This document shows positions 6,627 to 14,824 of a stretch of 18,556 bases of DNA, piece by piece. The notes under the pieces were generated by a model. That model made no database searches, was not told where the DNA came from, and was given only the letters and a program-made list of their open reading frames with translations. A program made the position numbers and the translations under genes. The stretch spans positions 1 through 18,556 of the forward strand of contig JAEORG010000036.1 of the NCBI GenBank assembly GCA_016841005.1. Reading direction: 5' to 3'. This DNA comes from Candidatus Thorarchaeota archaeon (GTDB taxonomy: Archaea; Asgardarchaeota; Thorarchaeia; Thorarchaeales; Thorarchaeaceae). Each line of letters opens with the position of its first letter. Position 1 is the stretch's first letter.

Positions 6627-6950
6627 TTGTCAGAACAAGAAGCTCGAACGGAGATTATGTGTTCACATTGCAGAAAGAAACCATATCGACGAATGTGGAG
6701 TGGAATTTCTGGTTACAAGTACTGTTCATTAGAATGCAATGCGATTGAAAACTATAAAGGATACTGCGCCATGGCCTGTCTATTCGGTGTTATCTTTCCC
6801 ATTGAAGTTTATGGGCTTTTCTTAGTAATTACTGGAGCTCTACCTTTGCCATTAGATCTCTTTGCGTGGATGCAACTTCTCCTTTTCCTTCTGGGATTCC
6901 CCTACTTTGGATATCTGGGGATAGTTGGTTACAGAGGTGCAAGACGATAA
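6627..6950 (+). CDS. Small zinc-binding membrane protein of unknown function
   Basis: 107 residues from a TTG start chosen because of the strong GGAGGT upstream. A cytoplasmic metal site is predicted from C12-x2-C15 and C33-x3-C37 (CSHC ... CSLEC), separated by a basic, aromatic loop (KKPYRRMWSGISGYKY). This spacing resembles a treble-clef or MYND/HIT-like zinc knuckle but matches no family I can name. Two membrane helices follow (about 46-67 and 74-98), ending in a basic tail (GYRGARR), so the N- and C-termini both appear to be cytoplasmic. It stands alone between two minus-strand genes. Cys-rich small membrane proteins recur in this window (compare 1117-1551). The function is unknown. Confidence 0.7.
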   Translation: MSEQEARTEIMCSHCRKKPYRRMWSGISGYKYCSLECNAIENYKGYCAMACLFGVIFPIEVYGLFLVITGALPLPLDLFAWMQLLLFLLGFPYFGYLGIVGYRGARR

Positions 6951-6983
6951 CAAATTCGTGTGGAATGATAACAAACGACATTT

Positions 6984-7703
6984 CTATCTACTGAGAACGT
7001 GGATGACCCAAGGTGCTATTTTTGTTTCATTGATCCATTCATAAGGTTCATCAACACTTCCCAATGGTCTGTAAATATCTACAACTTTGAGCTTAGCCTG
7101 ACGAAAGGTCTCCAGGTATGTTTCATGTGTCCAAAGGATATCCTTTACAGGTCTCTTATCTTCTGTATCCATTTGTATAATTAGAACTTCATCCCCACTC
7201 TTTGCATCCTTATTCTGTGGGAAGTCTTTGGTCGAGAATGATGCCCATTCATTGGTATAAATCTCTGGATTTGATGCAAGATTGACCAGACAACCATCTT
7301 CTTTGAGTAAATTCCTAAGACCTTTCAGATTCATCACTTTTTGTTCCATTGTAGGTATATTGTCAAACGGAAATGCTGAGAAGATTAGATCGAAAGTTTC
7401 CTCTCTGAATTCACTGAAATCCCCCTCGTTTATGACACGATAGTCACCTTCCGGATCAAATTCTCTCGCTTTCGCAACCATTTCTTTAGAAATGTCCACA
7501 CCGATTGTGTGATATCTAAGCTTCTTGAGGAATCTGGTAGACCTCCCTGAACCACAACCAAAATCCATAGCATCTGTTCCAATGATATGCTTGGAGAATA
7601 TTTTAGGCAGGTCTCTGAATGCCAGATAGTATGTACCAGGAAACTCAAGCTTGGAATATGCATCTGCTCTTTTCGAGTCTTCGTAGACATTTGAAAAATC
7701 CAT
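6984..7703 (-). CDS. Class I SAM-dependent methyltransferase
   Basis: 239 residues starting MDFSNVYEDSKRADAY. The ATG at 7701-7703 is preceded 7 bases upstream by a perfect GGAGGT (7711-7716), so the frame extending to 7784 is not used as coding. Motif I is AMDFGCGSGRSTRFL (residues about 45-59), followed by the acidic post-I residue in IGVDISKEMV (67-76). FDLIFSAFPFDNI forms motif II and LLKEDGCLVNLAS motif III. This is the Methyltransf_11/25-type Rossmann fold that binds S-adenosylmethionine. The N-terminus (YSKLEFPGTYYLAFRDLP) is typical of small-molecule methylases annotated as UbiE-like, but the acceptor cannot be inferred. It diverges from the YjbQ gene with 95 bases between the starts. 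Confidence 0.88.
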   Translation of the reverse strand: MDFSNVYEDSKRADAYSKLEFPGTYYLAFRDLPKIFSKHIIGTDAMDFGCGSGRSTRFLKKLRYHTIGVDISKEMVAKAREFDPEGDYRVINEGDFSEFREETFDLIFSAFPFDNIPTMEQKVMNLKGLRNLLKEDGCLVNLASNPEIYTNEWASFSTKDFPQNKDAKSGDEVLIIQMDTEDKRPVKDILWTHETYLETFRQAKLKVVDIYRPLGSVDEPYEWINETKIAPWVIHVLSR

Positions 7704-7710
7704 CACCAAG

Positions 7711-7716
7711 ACCTCC
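7711..7716 (-). promoter_or_regulatory. Strong Shine-Dalgarno site fixing the methyltransferase start
   Basis: On the minus strand GGAGGT occupies 7716-7711, with a 7-base spacer to ATG at 7703. This excludes the longer upstream start in the same frame at 7784. Confidence 0.75.
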
Positions 7717-7798
7717 TTTGTCGACGCAAACTTGTCGAATTTATTGATTGTGATTGAAGAGAATGTTTTTTCGATACCTCTCATACTAAGAAATTATT

Positions 7799-8218
7799 AT
7801 GAAAAGTCACACAAAATACCTGACCTTCAATGTACCTGCTCGAATGGATTTTGTTCATATCTCTCCTCATGTTGAGGAAGCTGTCCGAGAAAGCGGAGTG
7901 CAAGAAGGCATCTGTCTTGTGAATGCAATGCATATCACAGCTAGCGTCTTCATCAACGATAATGAACGAGGCCTTCATGCTGACTACAAACGTTGGTTAG
8001 AAGAATTAGCCCCACACGCCCCAATTGATCGATACCAGCATAATCGAACTGGCGAAGACAATGGTGATGCTCATCATAAGCGACAAATTATGGGTCGCGA
8101 GGTTGTGATAGCCATAACCAATGGTAGACTAGATCTTGGTCCTTGGGAGGCTATCTTCTATGGCGAGTTTGATGGGCGGCGAAATAAGCGAGTCTTGATC
8201 AAGATAATTGGCGAATGA
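7799..8218 (+). CDS. YjbQ/UPF0047 family protein (secondary thiamine-phosphate synthase-type)
   Basis: 139 residues, the normal length of the family. Nearly the whole protein follows the YjbQ pattern: [33 protein letters not shown] (H45, H60), then [61 protein letters not shown] in overlapping pieces, with conserved H81, H92 and the GED motif. Members form compact trimers; some complement thiamine-phosphate synthase activity weakly, but the physiological role is not settled. The start ATG has no strong Shine-Dalgarno site. The stop (TGA at 8216-8218) is one base from the end of the convergent GTPase gene, so the two transcripts must overlap or share termination. Confidence 0.93.
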   Translation: MKSHTKYLTFNVPARMDFVHISPHVEEAVRESGVQEGICLVNAMHITASVFINDNERGLHADYKRWLEELAPHAPIDRYQHNRTGEDNGDAHHKRQIMGREVVIAITNGRLDLGPWEAIFYGEFDGRRNKRVLIKIIGE

Positions 8219-8219
8219 C

Positions 8220-9590
8220 CTACTCTGTTATCTTCTTCAGATCTAGGTCTCCAACACGAGTCCGAATCCTCTTCCCAACCTTCTCGATTTCCTTCCTGAG
8301 TTCCTCAATTTGTTTGCTTCGTTGAGCCATCTCTGAAGATCGACGCTGTTCGCTCAATAGGTATTGGTCATAAGCATCAGCCCATTCCTGTCTAGTTGTC
8401 TTCAATTGATCTTGGAGATGGGTATACATAATCTTCTTGACATGGATGACATTCTTTAGGTTGAGCAATGTTGTATCCAACTCTGACATGGTCTTTGCAA
8501 GTTCTTCCTCGGCAACTCTGAGCTCCTCACGAAGTCGAACAAGATCTCCCATTGCAGAGCCTATCTGTTCTTCATGTAGATATTCCGAGTCTTCAGGTAG
8601 AGTAGTGACAGGATCTATCGCGATTGATTTCGCTGTGGATATGATTTCTGGTTCACTGGATTCTTCTGCTAAAACACTCGATTTTTCTACCACTTCGCTT
8701 GATTCTTCTGCCACTTCACTTGAATCTTCTGCAGCAGTGTCATCCTCAACTGCCGCTTCATATGCACGGGTTATCTCGTCCACTACACGCTCATATGTTA
8801 GGACTTCATTGTCTTGTGATTCATTCGCCGTCGTTTCCAATGATGTACTATCTGTTGTTACAGTTACAGCGGGCTCTTCTGATACCGGTTCCTCAGTTTC
8901 AGGTTCTTCTGCTACAGATTCCGCTTCTGGTTCTTCTGTTTTGCTGAGGTCTATGAGCGTACTGGGTGCTGCTTGAGGTATCGGAGTGGTATCTTTAGGA
9001 ACATAATCCGGATCCCGTTTCTTCATCTCCTCAACCATCAATTCGACAAGCGCTTCAAATGCCCTATCGATGTTTTCACCAGTAAGTGCTGAAGTTTCGA
9101 TGAATACTGCTCGGGTATTCAAGATTTTACTGATGTTCTCAGCAAAGTTTCTTCCTCTCTGAGTAGTGACTACTTCTTCAGGTGGATTTTTTTCTCGAAT
9201 GTCTATCTTGTTCCCAATAATTATGAGCGGTGGAAGTTTTTCCATGAACCCTGCTGCTTCTTCAAGCCACTTCCTTGCATTCTCAAATGCAACATTATCA
9301 ATTACAGAATAGACAAGAATAATTCCACTGGCTCCATCGTAGTATCTCTTTCGTAGGTTCTCGAAAAGAGCCTGGCCTGCTATGTCCCAAATCACAAGAT
9401 TAGTTGGGATACCATCATGTTGGATTTGTTTTTGAGCAAAATCTACGCCCAAAGTTGGAATGTAATTACGCTTGAAACCTCCTTTCAGGTACTTAAGACG
9501 AATGCTGGTCTTACCGACAAATCCGTCACCGATGAGGCATATCTTGAACTGTCGTCTACGAGGTTCCCTAATCAGAGGTCGCTCCTCCAT
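8220..9590 (-). CDS. Rab/Ras-like small GTPase with acidic linker and coiled-coil C-terminal extension
   Basis: 456 residues from ATG 9588-9590; a GTG directly upstream is possible. Residues about 14-190 are a complete small-GTPase domain: P-loop GDGFVGKTS (G1, 21-29), switch I YIPTLGVDF with T46 (G2), WDIAGQ 68-73 (G3, catalytic Gln kept), NKID 127-130 (G4) and ETSALTG (G5, 166-171). RKRYYDGASGIILVYSV resembles Rab. A linker of about 150 residues (195-345), rich in Glu, Ser and Thr with repeated EESSEV-type units, follows. A final coiled coil (about 346-445) ends in DLKKITE. There is no C-terminal cysteine, so prenylation is excluded and membrane contact would have to come through partners. 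Asgard genomes encode many Ras-superfamily GTPases, but a built-in coiled-coil tail is unusual and recalls large eukaryotic Rabs. A TATAAAA box stands 24 bases before the start. Confidence 0.93.
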   Translation of the reverse strand: MEERPLIREPRRRQFKICLIGDGFVGKTSIRLKYLKGGFKRNYIPTLGVDFAQKQIQHDGIPTNLVIWDIAGQALFENLRKRYYDGASGIILVYSVIDNVAFENARKWLEEAAGFMEKLPPLIIIGNKIDIREKNPPEEVVTTQRGRNFAENISKILNTRAVFIETSALTGENIDRAFEALVELMVEEMKKRDPDYVPKDTTPIPQAAPSTLIDLSKTEEPEAESVAEEPETEEPVSEEPAVTVTTDSTSLETTANESQDNEVLTYERVVDEITRAYEAAVEDDTAAEDSSEVAEESSEVVEKSSVLAEESSEPEIISTAKSIAIDPVTTLPEDSEYLHEEQIGSAMGDLVRLREELRVAEEELAKTMSELDTTLLNLKNVIHVKKIMYTHLQDQLKTTRQEWADAYDQYLLSEQRRSSEMAQRSKQIEELRKEIEKVGKRIRTRVGDLDLKKITE

Positions 9591-9614
9591 CACGGTGGCG
9601 CAAGTAAACTATTA

Positions 9615-9621
9615 TTTTATA
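9615..9621 (-). promoter_or_regulatory. TATA box of the GTPase gene
   Basis: TATAAAA on the minus strand (9621 down to 9615) lies 24 bases before the ATG at 9590. In archaea transcription begins about 25 bases after this box, so the mRNA should be leaderless or nearly so. This agrees with the lack of a Shine-Dalgarno site and shows that the GTPase is probably transcribed apart from the upstream surface-protein gene. Confidence 0.6.
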
Positions 9622-9682
9622 GTATATAGCGATATTTGTGATGCTCCTTATAAAAAGAATATCCTGAATCGACAAGAAAATG

Positions 9683-9702
9683 GAGGAGGAATAGACCTCC
9701 TC
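9683..9702 (-). terminator. Hairpin terminator after the surface-protein gene
   Basis: GAGGAGG at 9683-9689 and CCTCCTC at 9696-9702 are perfect complements with a 6-base loop, at the stop codon of the large minus-strand gene. On the minus strand the hairpin is followed by CATTTTCTTGTC, a partial U-tract. It is the most GC-rich structure in the 107-base gap before the GTPase start. Confidence 0.5.
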
Positions 9703-12700
9703 ACGTATTTTGTTTCTTCTTCAGGAAGATGATGAGTACTAGCACAACGATTGCACCTCCAGCACCAATTACTATGAGGACAATCAAGGTATTATCTGGT
9801 GGTGCTGTTGTCGTTGGGGTTGTATCGGTTGTACCAGTATCTGTAGTTCCTGTTGATGTCGTTGTGGTTGTAGTGATCTCATGGACTATAACAGTGAATG
9901 TTCCTACGAGTGTATTTCCATATTCATCATATACCGTCACATTTAGTCCATAGCTTCCAACTGTGAGGACTGATGTATTTGTTATTAATCCATTATTTGA
10001 GATGAAGAAGTTTGCAGTATCGTTGATGTTCCAGTCAATGATTGTCGATAGGTCTGCTACCTCTAGCTGATAGGAGAAGGTTTGCAAATAGTCTATCTCT
10101 TGGTCCTCTGGATCTATGACCCACGTTGGTTTTGTTGTATCCACAACTGATATGGTGAAGGTTGCCTGATTCATGTTATGGGCATGATCGTAAGCTCGAA
10201 CTGTTATACCAAAATCATCAACAACCAATGTCGTAGAATTAGTCATAATCCCCAGTTGACTTACAGCAAAGTTTGTAGTATCATTAATCCCCCAGTGCAT
10301 GATTCTGACTGCCGAAGTCGCATAGAGTTGCATTGAGAATGGTGCCCCCAACTCATATATCTGGTCTGATGGAGTTTGTGTCCATTTCACAAAGGGAAGA
10401 ACTACAATCCACCCATCACCACTGAATGGGGCAGGAGTATGCCTGCCTGACATTGCTATTCCACCAGCAGTTACAACAATTGCATCTGCAAAGAATTCAG
10501 AATCAGTAGGACTGCCCATGCTCTCATTTCTTATTGCATTGCCATCAAGATCTAAAAGCAGGAAATATCCTTCCATGTCACCTCCACCAAAGCTATGAGT
10601 TTCACCAACTACAACAATACTACCATTGTGCAATTGTATGATAGCATTTCCTTCATCAGAGTCTGAACCACCGCACATTTTATTCCAATATATGAAACCA
10701 GTTCCATTTGTTCTAGTGACAAATGCATCAGGTAAACCTGCGCCTCCTGCGTATCTAGACCCTGTTAGCGCAAAGCCTCCATCTGACAATTCGACCACAT
10801 CAGTACCGAAGAATTCGTCTGAGCCGCCATAGGTCTTATTCCACAGTTGGTTTCCGCTCTCATCGATTCTGATTAGCCATGCATCAGTGTTCGGAGACCC
10901 TCCCCCTTCCGTTTGGCCTACCAATGCATACCCACCACCTGAACAAGCAATAATGGACTTTCCTAGATCATTCAGTGCTGGATATCCGTAGGTCTTATTC
11001 CAGAGGTGATTGCCACCGCTATCGGTACGTACCATCCAGAAGTCTTGGGTCACTTCTGAAGTTTCAATAGTATCTCCAAGAATCAAGAATCCACCATCGG
11101 GTGTTTCCACAACTGAATGTCCAATATCACTACCAGGTCTGCTGAAAGTACTATTCCAAAGGAATCCACCATCTTCGTCTATTTTCATTATCCAGAATGC
11201 ATTGTCAGGTTCTACAGTGGTGTCAACATACCCTGCAATAATATATCCTCCAGTGGAACATGTGATGATGTCGTATGGTATGTATCCATACGGAAACTGG
11301 TGTGCCCATACTTGGTCACCAGATTCATTGTAGCGTACAATATAGGGCCGAACATTTCCAAATATTGCTGGACTCGATAAGCATGCAACTACAAAATCAC
11401 CATTTGGTGCCTCAGTGATAGCATATGCGGTTACACGATTACCATCATTGAACTTTACATCTGACAAAGGATATCTTACGGAGATGTCTACCTCCTTCTG
11501 AATCCAGTGCCCATGGTTGTCTTCAACTTTGACCTCTATGTGGATTTGTCCTATGGGAAGTGTACTTGTGTTCTGAAGTACTCCTGAGGAGTCTATTGAC
11601 AGGTACTCGGTGTCATTAATAGACCAACTTAAGGGGCCATCTGTAGATGTTGCATTGATATCTTCGTATAGAGGATCAAAGAGCTTTAACTCATGATTCG
11701 AAGGTGTTGGATTCCATCTTGGTTCAGACAATCTGTATATACACAAATCCCAATCTCCTACAGATGGTTCAACATAACCAGTAAGAGCATATCCTCCATC
11801 ATGCACCTCGACAATCTTGTCTGCCCTCTCATTCCCTGCATAATGGATCTGTTCAGTCCACCAGACTTCTCCTTCTGAATCAGTTCGTATCACCCAGATG
11901 TCGTCATCAGCTCCTGTTGTATATCCTGCGAGAGCGAATCCTCCATCCGCTGTCGTGGTGACTGACTGCCCCATCTGGTTTCCTGATCCGCCATAGGTCT
12001 GATTCCATTGAAGATTTCCTGAACTATCAAACTTGACCAGTTCCACTTCATATCCTCCTCCTCCCCAGCTATTGGTTGTTCCACAGAGAACATACCCTCC
12101 ATCAGTCGTATTGGTCAGTCCAAAGCAGTATTCTGTGCCTGGTCCTCCGTGAGTGGAGTTCCAAAGGTGGTTCCCACTTTCATCAAGTCTTAGAAGATAG
12201 AAATCCTCACTCACAGTATCATCTATGGTACATGCAACTACGTAACCATTTGTCCCGGGTAAGTCAAGAACATCAGAACCAGCAACAGTGTCCTCATCGT
12301 AAAATGTCGTATCCCAGGTCAGAATTCCATCTGAATCAGTCCGTACAATATACATGCCTCCTCCATAGTTGTCTCTACCTACCAGAATGAAACCGCCATC
12401 ATCTGTTTCAGCCACTGCTCTAGCTTCACAATCATAATTCCCTGTATAATTGCGCATCCAATCGACATTTCCGTCAGTATCCAATTTAACCATGTAGAAG
12501 AAATTATAGAAATTCCCGGGTGTGTAAATATCGAGTCTGACATATCCACAAGCAACGAAACCACCGGTACTCACTTCGATAACATCAAATGCTCGTTCAG
12601 AAGATCCATTGTCGATGGTTGTGTTCCATACTTCTGTACCGTTTGCATCAACTCTCATCACCCAGAAATCTAACTTGAAGTCTGTTGTGTTTTTAATTTC

Positions 12701-12952
12701 ACCAGCTGCGACAAAGCCTCCATCACTTGTCTCTACAAGAGAATAACCACGGTCATCTTGGCTCTTTCCTTCACCATCGTAGGTATGGTTCCAAATGGGA
12801 ATATCTGTAGCAAGATCAAAGGTTTCGGTTGAATCTAAACTGTTTTTGATTCCTTCATATTCAGGTGTGTCATGAATGACACAGACTGAATTTAGAATGA
12901 AAAGGGCACATAGTAATACTCCAAGTAAGGTTCTAGATGTGCGAGCGCGCAT
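9701..12952 (-). CDS. Giant cell-surface protein: signal peptide, two seven-repeat beta-propellers, Ig-like domains, Thr stalk, membrane anchor
   Basis: 1083 residues from ATG 12950-12952, chosen because GGAGGAG stands 5 bases upstream and the protein then opens with a signal peptide (MRARTSRTLLGVLLCALFIL). Residues about 50-412 hold seven repeats of the form DGGF-x-GY ... WV-x-R-x-D-x-G-x-x-W-N, each likely one blade. An Ig/cadherin-like domain follows (413-494), then seven more blades (500-857), two more Ig-like domains with the shared WxINDT motif (about 858-938 and 944-1023), a Thr-rich stalk (1027-1051), a transmembrane helix (about 1054-1077) and KKKQNT. Many NxT/S sites imply N-glycosylation. 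The predicted location is the outer cell surface. The role is probably recognition or adhesion, inferred from architecture only. A hairpin terminator follows the stop. Confidence 0.88.
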   Translation of the reverse strand: MRARTSRTLLGVLLCALFILNSVCVIHDTPEYEGIKNSLDSTETFDLATDIPIWNHTYDGEGKSQDDRGYSLVETSDGGFVAAGEIKNTTDFKLDFWVMRVDANGTEVWNTTIDNGSSERAFDVIEVSTGGFVACGYVRLDIYTPGNFYNFFYMVKLDTDGNVDWMRNYTGNYDCEARAVAETDDGGFILVGRDNYGGGMYIVRTDSDGILTWDTTFYDEDTVAGSDVLDLPGTNGYVVACTIDDTVSEDFYLLRLDESGNHLWNSTHGGPGTEYCFGLTNTTDGGYVLCGTTNSWGGGGYEVELVKFDSSGNLQWNQTYGGSGNQMGQSVTTTADGGFALAGYTTGADDDIWVIRTDSEGEVWWTEQIHYAGNERADKIVEVHDGGYALTGYVEPSVGDWDLCIYRLSEPRWNPTPSNHELKLFDPLYEDINATSTDGPLSWSINDTEYLSIDSSGVLQNTSTLPIGQIHIEVKVEDNHGHWIQKEVDISVRYPLSDVKFNDGNRVTAYAITEAPNGDFVVACLSSPAIFGNVRPYIVRYNESGDQVWAHQFPYGYIPYDIITCSTGGYIIAGYVDTTVEPDNAFWIMKIDEDGGFLWNSTFSRPGSDIGHSVVETPDGGFLILGDTIETSEVTQDFWMVRTDSGGNHLWNKTYGYPALNDLGKSIIACSGGGYALVGQTEGGGSPNTDAWLIRIDESGNQLWNKTYGGSDEFFGTDVVELSDGGFALTGSRYAGGAGLPDAFVTRTNGTGFIYWNKMCGGSDSDEGNAIIQLHNGSIVVVGETHSFGGGDMEGYFLLLDLDGNAIRNESMGSPTDSEFFADAIVVTAGGIAMSGRHTPAPFSGDGWIVVLPFVKWTQTPSDQIYELGAPFSMQLYATSAVRIMHWGINDTTNFAVSQLGIMTNSTTLVVDDFGITVRAYDHAHNMNQATFTISVVDTTKPTWVIDPEDQEIDYLQTFSYQLEVADLSTIIDWNINDTANFFISNNGLITNTSVLTVGSYGLNVTVYDEYGNTLVGTFTVIVHEITTTTTTSTGTTDTGTTDTTPTTTAPPDNTLIVLIVIGAGGAIVVLVLIIFLKKKQNT

Positions 12953-12957
12953 CGAAT

Positions 12958-12964
12958 CTCCTCC
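12958..12964 (-). promoter_or_regulatory. Shine-Dalgarno site of the surface-protein gene
   Basis: GGAGGAG on the minus strand (12964 down to 12958) is 5 bases before the ATG at 12952. It rules out an upstream in-frame start at 12985, which would put extra residues before the signal peptide. Confidence 0.65.
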
Positions 12965-13030
12965 AAACAGTGACGCGCAAACCATAACAAAAACTCTGCT
13001 ATTTCAATCCGAAACCTCCACACACAAGTG

Positions 13031-13039
13031 TTTATTATT
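13031..13039 (+). promoter_or_regulatory. TATA-like box of the MFS gene
   Basis: TTTATTATT lies 29-37 bases before the GTG chosen as start of the transporter (13068). This is where an archaeal TATA box would place transcription just before the start codon. The box is imperfect. Confidence 0.35.
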
Positions 13040-13067
13040 GTTAAGGTCTTCAGATGCTACGATAATA

Positions 13068-14273
13068 GTGGTAGAAGATACTGGATGCACCACAGAAGAA
13101 GGTACGCCATTTAGATTACTTGAAGCAACAGCATACTTTCTCTTTGCTGTGGGCCCCCTGGTTGGAAATGCTGTTCTTACCTTACTAGGAGCAATTGCAC
13201 AGGATTTTGCAGTTGATCCAACTGTCATATTGATCTCCATACCTGCATTCATGTTTCCTTTTGCAATCTTTCAGTTATTCTCTGGAGCCATTAGTGATGT
13301 TTATGGTCGAGTTAGAGTCATCGTTTTTGGGCTTATTCTCTTCATAATTGGACTTGGTCTAACTGCATTTGCAACTTCAATCACAATCTTTGCACTGGGA
13401 AACTTTGTATCTGGTATCGGATTTGGATTCATCAATCCAGCTCTACTAGCCCTTCTATCTGATTGTGCTGATCCAAAAGACATTCCTAAGCGAATGGGTA
13501 TTGCGTCTGCTTTAGCATCTTTCAGTGTTGGTCTGGGTCCATTCATCGCTGGGCAGATGGTGATTTTTGGATGGGCTGCTTATTATATCATGTTCATGAT
13601 TATTGCGGCCTTAGGAATGGTCACTATTGCTATCGTAAAACGTCCTCCCAGACGGGTTCACGAAGATGCTGGAGTCAGGGTTCTTGCATCAAATCTTAAT
13701 GTCGAACTCCGAAGACCTGCAGTTCTTTTTATGATGGTGACATCATTCCTTGTATCTCTTACGTATCTCGGCATCTTCGTATGGACATCCAGAGGATTGA
13801 CAGGTGCATTAAATGAGGTTCTTATTGGGATTATTCTCCTAGGAGGCGGAATTTCAGGAACATTCGCAGGTGCATTAGTAGGTTTGATGATTCGCAGATA
13901 TGGATTCGGCATTCCGATTTCTCTTGGAATCATTCCACTTCTCTTCGGAACTGTATTGTTGATTTTAGTTGGCGATATAACAGTGGCAGCTTCTCTTACA
14001 ACTGTCGCGCTAGGTATCGCACTTGTTGGTTGGGGCGGAGGTATTCTCCTGCCAATCATGATAACTGTCAGTCAAGTTCTTTCTCCGGAGCGGCGAGGTG
14101 TCCTTGCAGGTGTTGTAACTTTCTCATTCTTTATGGGCTCAGCCTTAATTCCAGCAGTCTATGAGCCTCTGTTTCAAATGGGTATAACTTGGGTTTATTT
14201 CGGAATCCTGATTATATCATTACTTCTTGTTCTATTACTTGGAGTGCTGAATAAACGAGTGAAGTCCGCCTAA
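13068..14273 (+). CDS. Major facilitator superfamily transporter
   Basis: 401 residues from a GTG start, with 12 hydrophobic segments and the usual MFS size. The frame stays open to 12876, but the extra 64 residues are hydrophilic, would overlap the divergent signal-peptide region and are antisense to it, so I reject them. Motif A between helices 2 and 3 is GAISDVYGRVRV (73-84), as in drug:H+ antiporter-type members. FVSGIGFGFINPALLALLSD forms helix 4 with a motif B/C-like glycine pattern. The second half repeats the fold, with RRYGFG as the degenerate motif A copy between helices 8 and 9. It probably exports or imports a small molecule with protons. The substrate cannot be inferred, and the neighbours are not informative. 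Confidence 0.9.
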   Translation: MVEDTGCTTEEGTPFRLLEATAYFLFAVGPLVGNAVLTLLGAIAQDFAVDPTVILISIPAFMFPFAIFQLFSGAISDVYGRVRVIVFGLILFIIGLGLTAFATSITIFALGNFVSGIGFGFINPALLALLSDCADPKDIPKRMGIASALASFSVGLGPFIAGQMVIFGWAAYYIMFMIIAALGMVTIAIVKRPPRRVHEDAGVRVLASNLNVELRRPAVLFMMVTSFLVSLTYLGIFVWTSRGLTGALNEVLIGIILLGGGISGTFAGALVGLMIRRYGFGIPISLGIIPLLFGTVLLILVGDITVAASLTTVALGIALVGWGGGILLPIMITVSQVLSPERRGVLAGVVTFSFFMGSALIPAVYEPLFQMGITWVYFGILIISLLLVLLLGVLNKRVKSA

Positions 14274-14303
14274 TGAGATCGTGATGCGAAGATATCTTTG
14301 TAC

Positions 14304-14717
14304 TTATATCCCTGAAGCGAAGAGAAATTCGTATTCATATTCTCCAGTTTGGAACCATAGAAACAAACGCCAAGGCGGTTCATCAGGGTGTGCTCGATAG
14401 TAATCACACCAATAGACTGTACTATTATAGAACTCGAGTTGTGTCAAAAAGAGCTCAACTTGGTCCCAGTCAATGAGACCTGTCTGACTCCACTTATGAA
14501 GTCCTATACTCCAACCTGTTTCATCTGTGAAGTTCGGAGAGGCATAGGTGATTGGAGTTGGATTTCTAGGATCATTATTGACATACGAGATGACTTCTGA
14601 AAACTGTGCTTCTTCAAAAGCTGGAAACATCCAAGCACCATACAGTATACCACCAGTGATGATTACAATGCAAACACACACGAGTAACTTTCTGTGGTGT
14701 TTTATCCAAACTCCCAT
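14304..14717 (-). CDS. Small membrane-anchored extracytoplasmic protein, unknown
   Basis: 137 residues: a basic N-terminus (MGVWIKHHRK), one membrane helix (about 11-30, VCVCIVIITGGILYGAW), then an acidic, aromatic domain of about 100 residues, probably outside the cell. That domain is rich in Trp and Tyr (TGWSIGLHKWSQTGLIDWD, VYWCDYYRAH, WRLFLWFQTGEYEYEFLF). No family is recognised. The alternating beta-like segments at the C-terminus suggest a small folded domain. The Cys in VYWCDYY is the only one outside the membrane segment. The gene is convergent with the MFS transporter and divergent from the alpha/beta hydrolase, so it has no operon partner. Confidence 0.65.
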   Translation of the reverse strand: MGVWIKHHRKLLVCVCIVIITGGILYGAWMFPAFEEAQFSEVISYVNNDPRNPTPITYASPNFTDETGWSIGLHKWSQTGLIDWDQVELFLTQLEFYNSTVYWCDYYRAHPDEPPWRLFLWFQTGEYEYEFLFASGI

Positions 14718-14824
14718 TTACAATGAACTCCTACAACTCTCAGATATTATTTCAGAACATTTTCTAAAAAGTCCTTTTGTACTTTAAAGTTATAAGAATG
14801 GATTGTTCGACTATTTCTGTGGTT

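Noticed and set aside
8437..8976. Open frame of 179 codons on the plus strand, rich in Ser and Thr
   Set aside because: It lies antisense to the acidic repeat linker of the GTPase; Ser-rich frames are the expected mirror of Glu/Ser repeats, and it has no ribosome-binding site or domain.
8220..9590. C-terminal prenylation (CaaX or CC) of the GTPase
   Set aside because: The protein ends in DLDLKKITE, and no cysteine lies in the last hundred residues.
12876..13067. Upstream 64-codon extension of the MFS frame
   Set aside because: It is hydrophilic, overlaps the start and signal peptide of the divergent surface-protein gene, and precedes the likely TATA box. GTG at 13068 gives a normal MFS length.
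13658..14059. Open frame of 133 codons on the minus strand within the MFS gene
   Set aside because: Antisense to transmembrane coding sequence; the proline- and arginine-rich translation looks like a shadow.
14289..14298. Palindrome AAGATATCTT between convergent genes
   Set aside because: A single short AT-rich palindrome in a 30-base gap is expected by chance and shows no terminator features.
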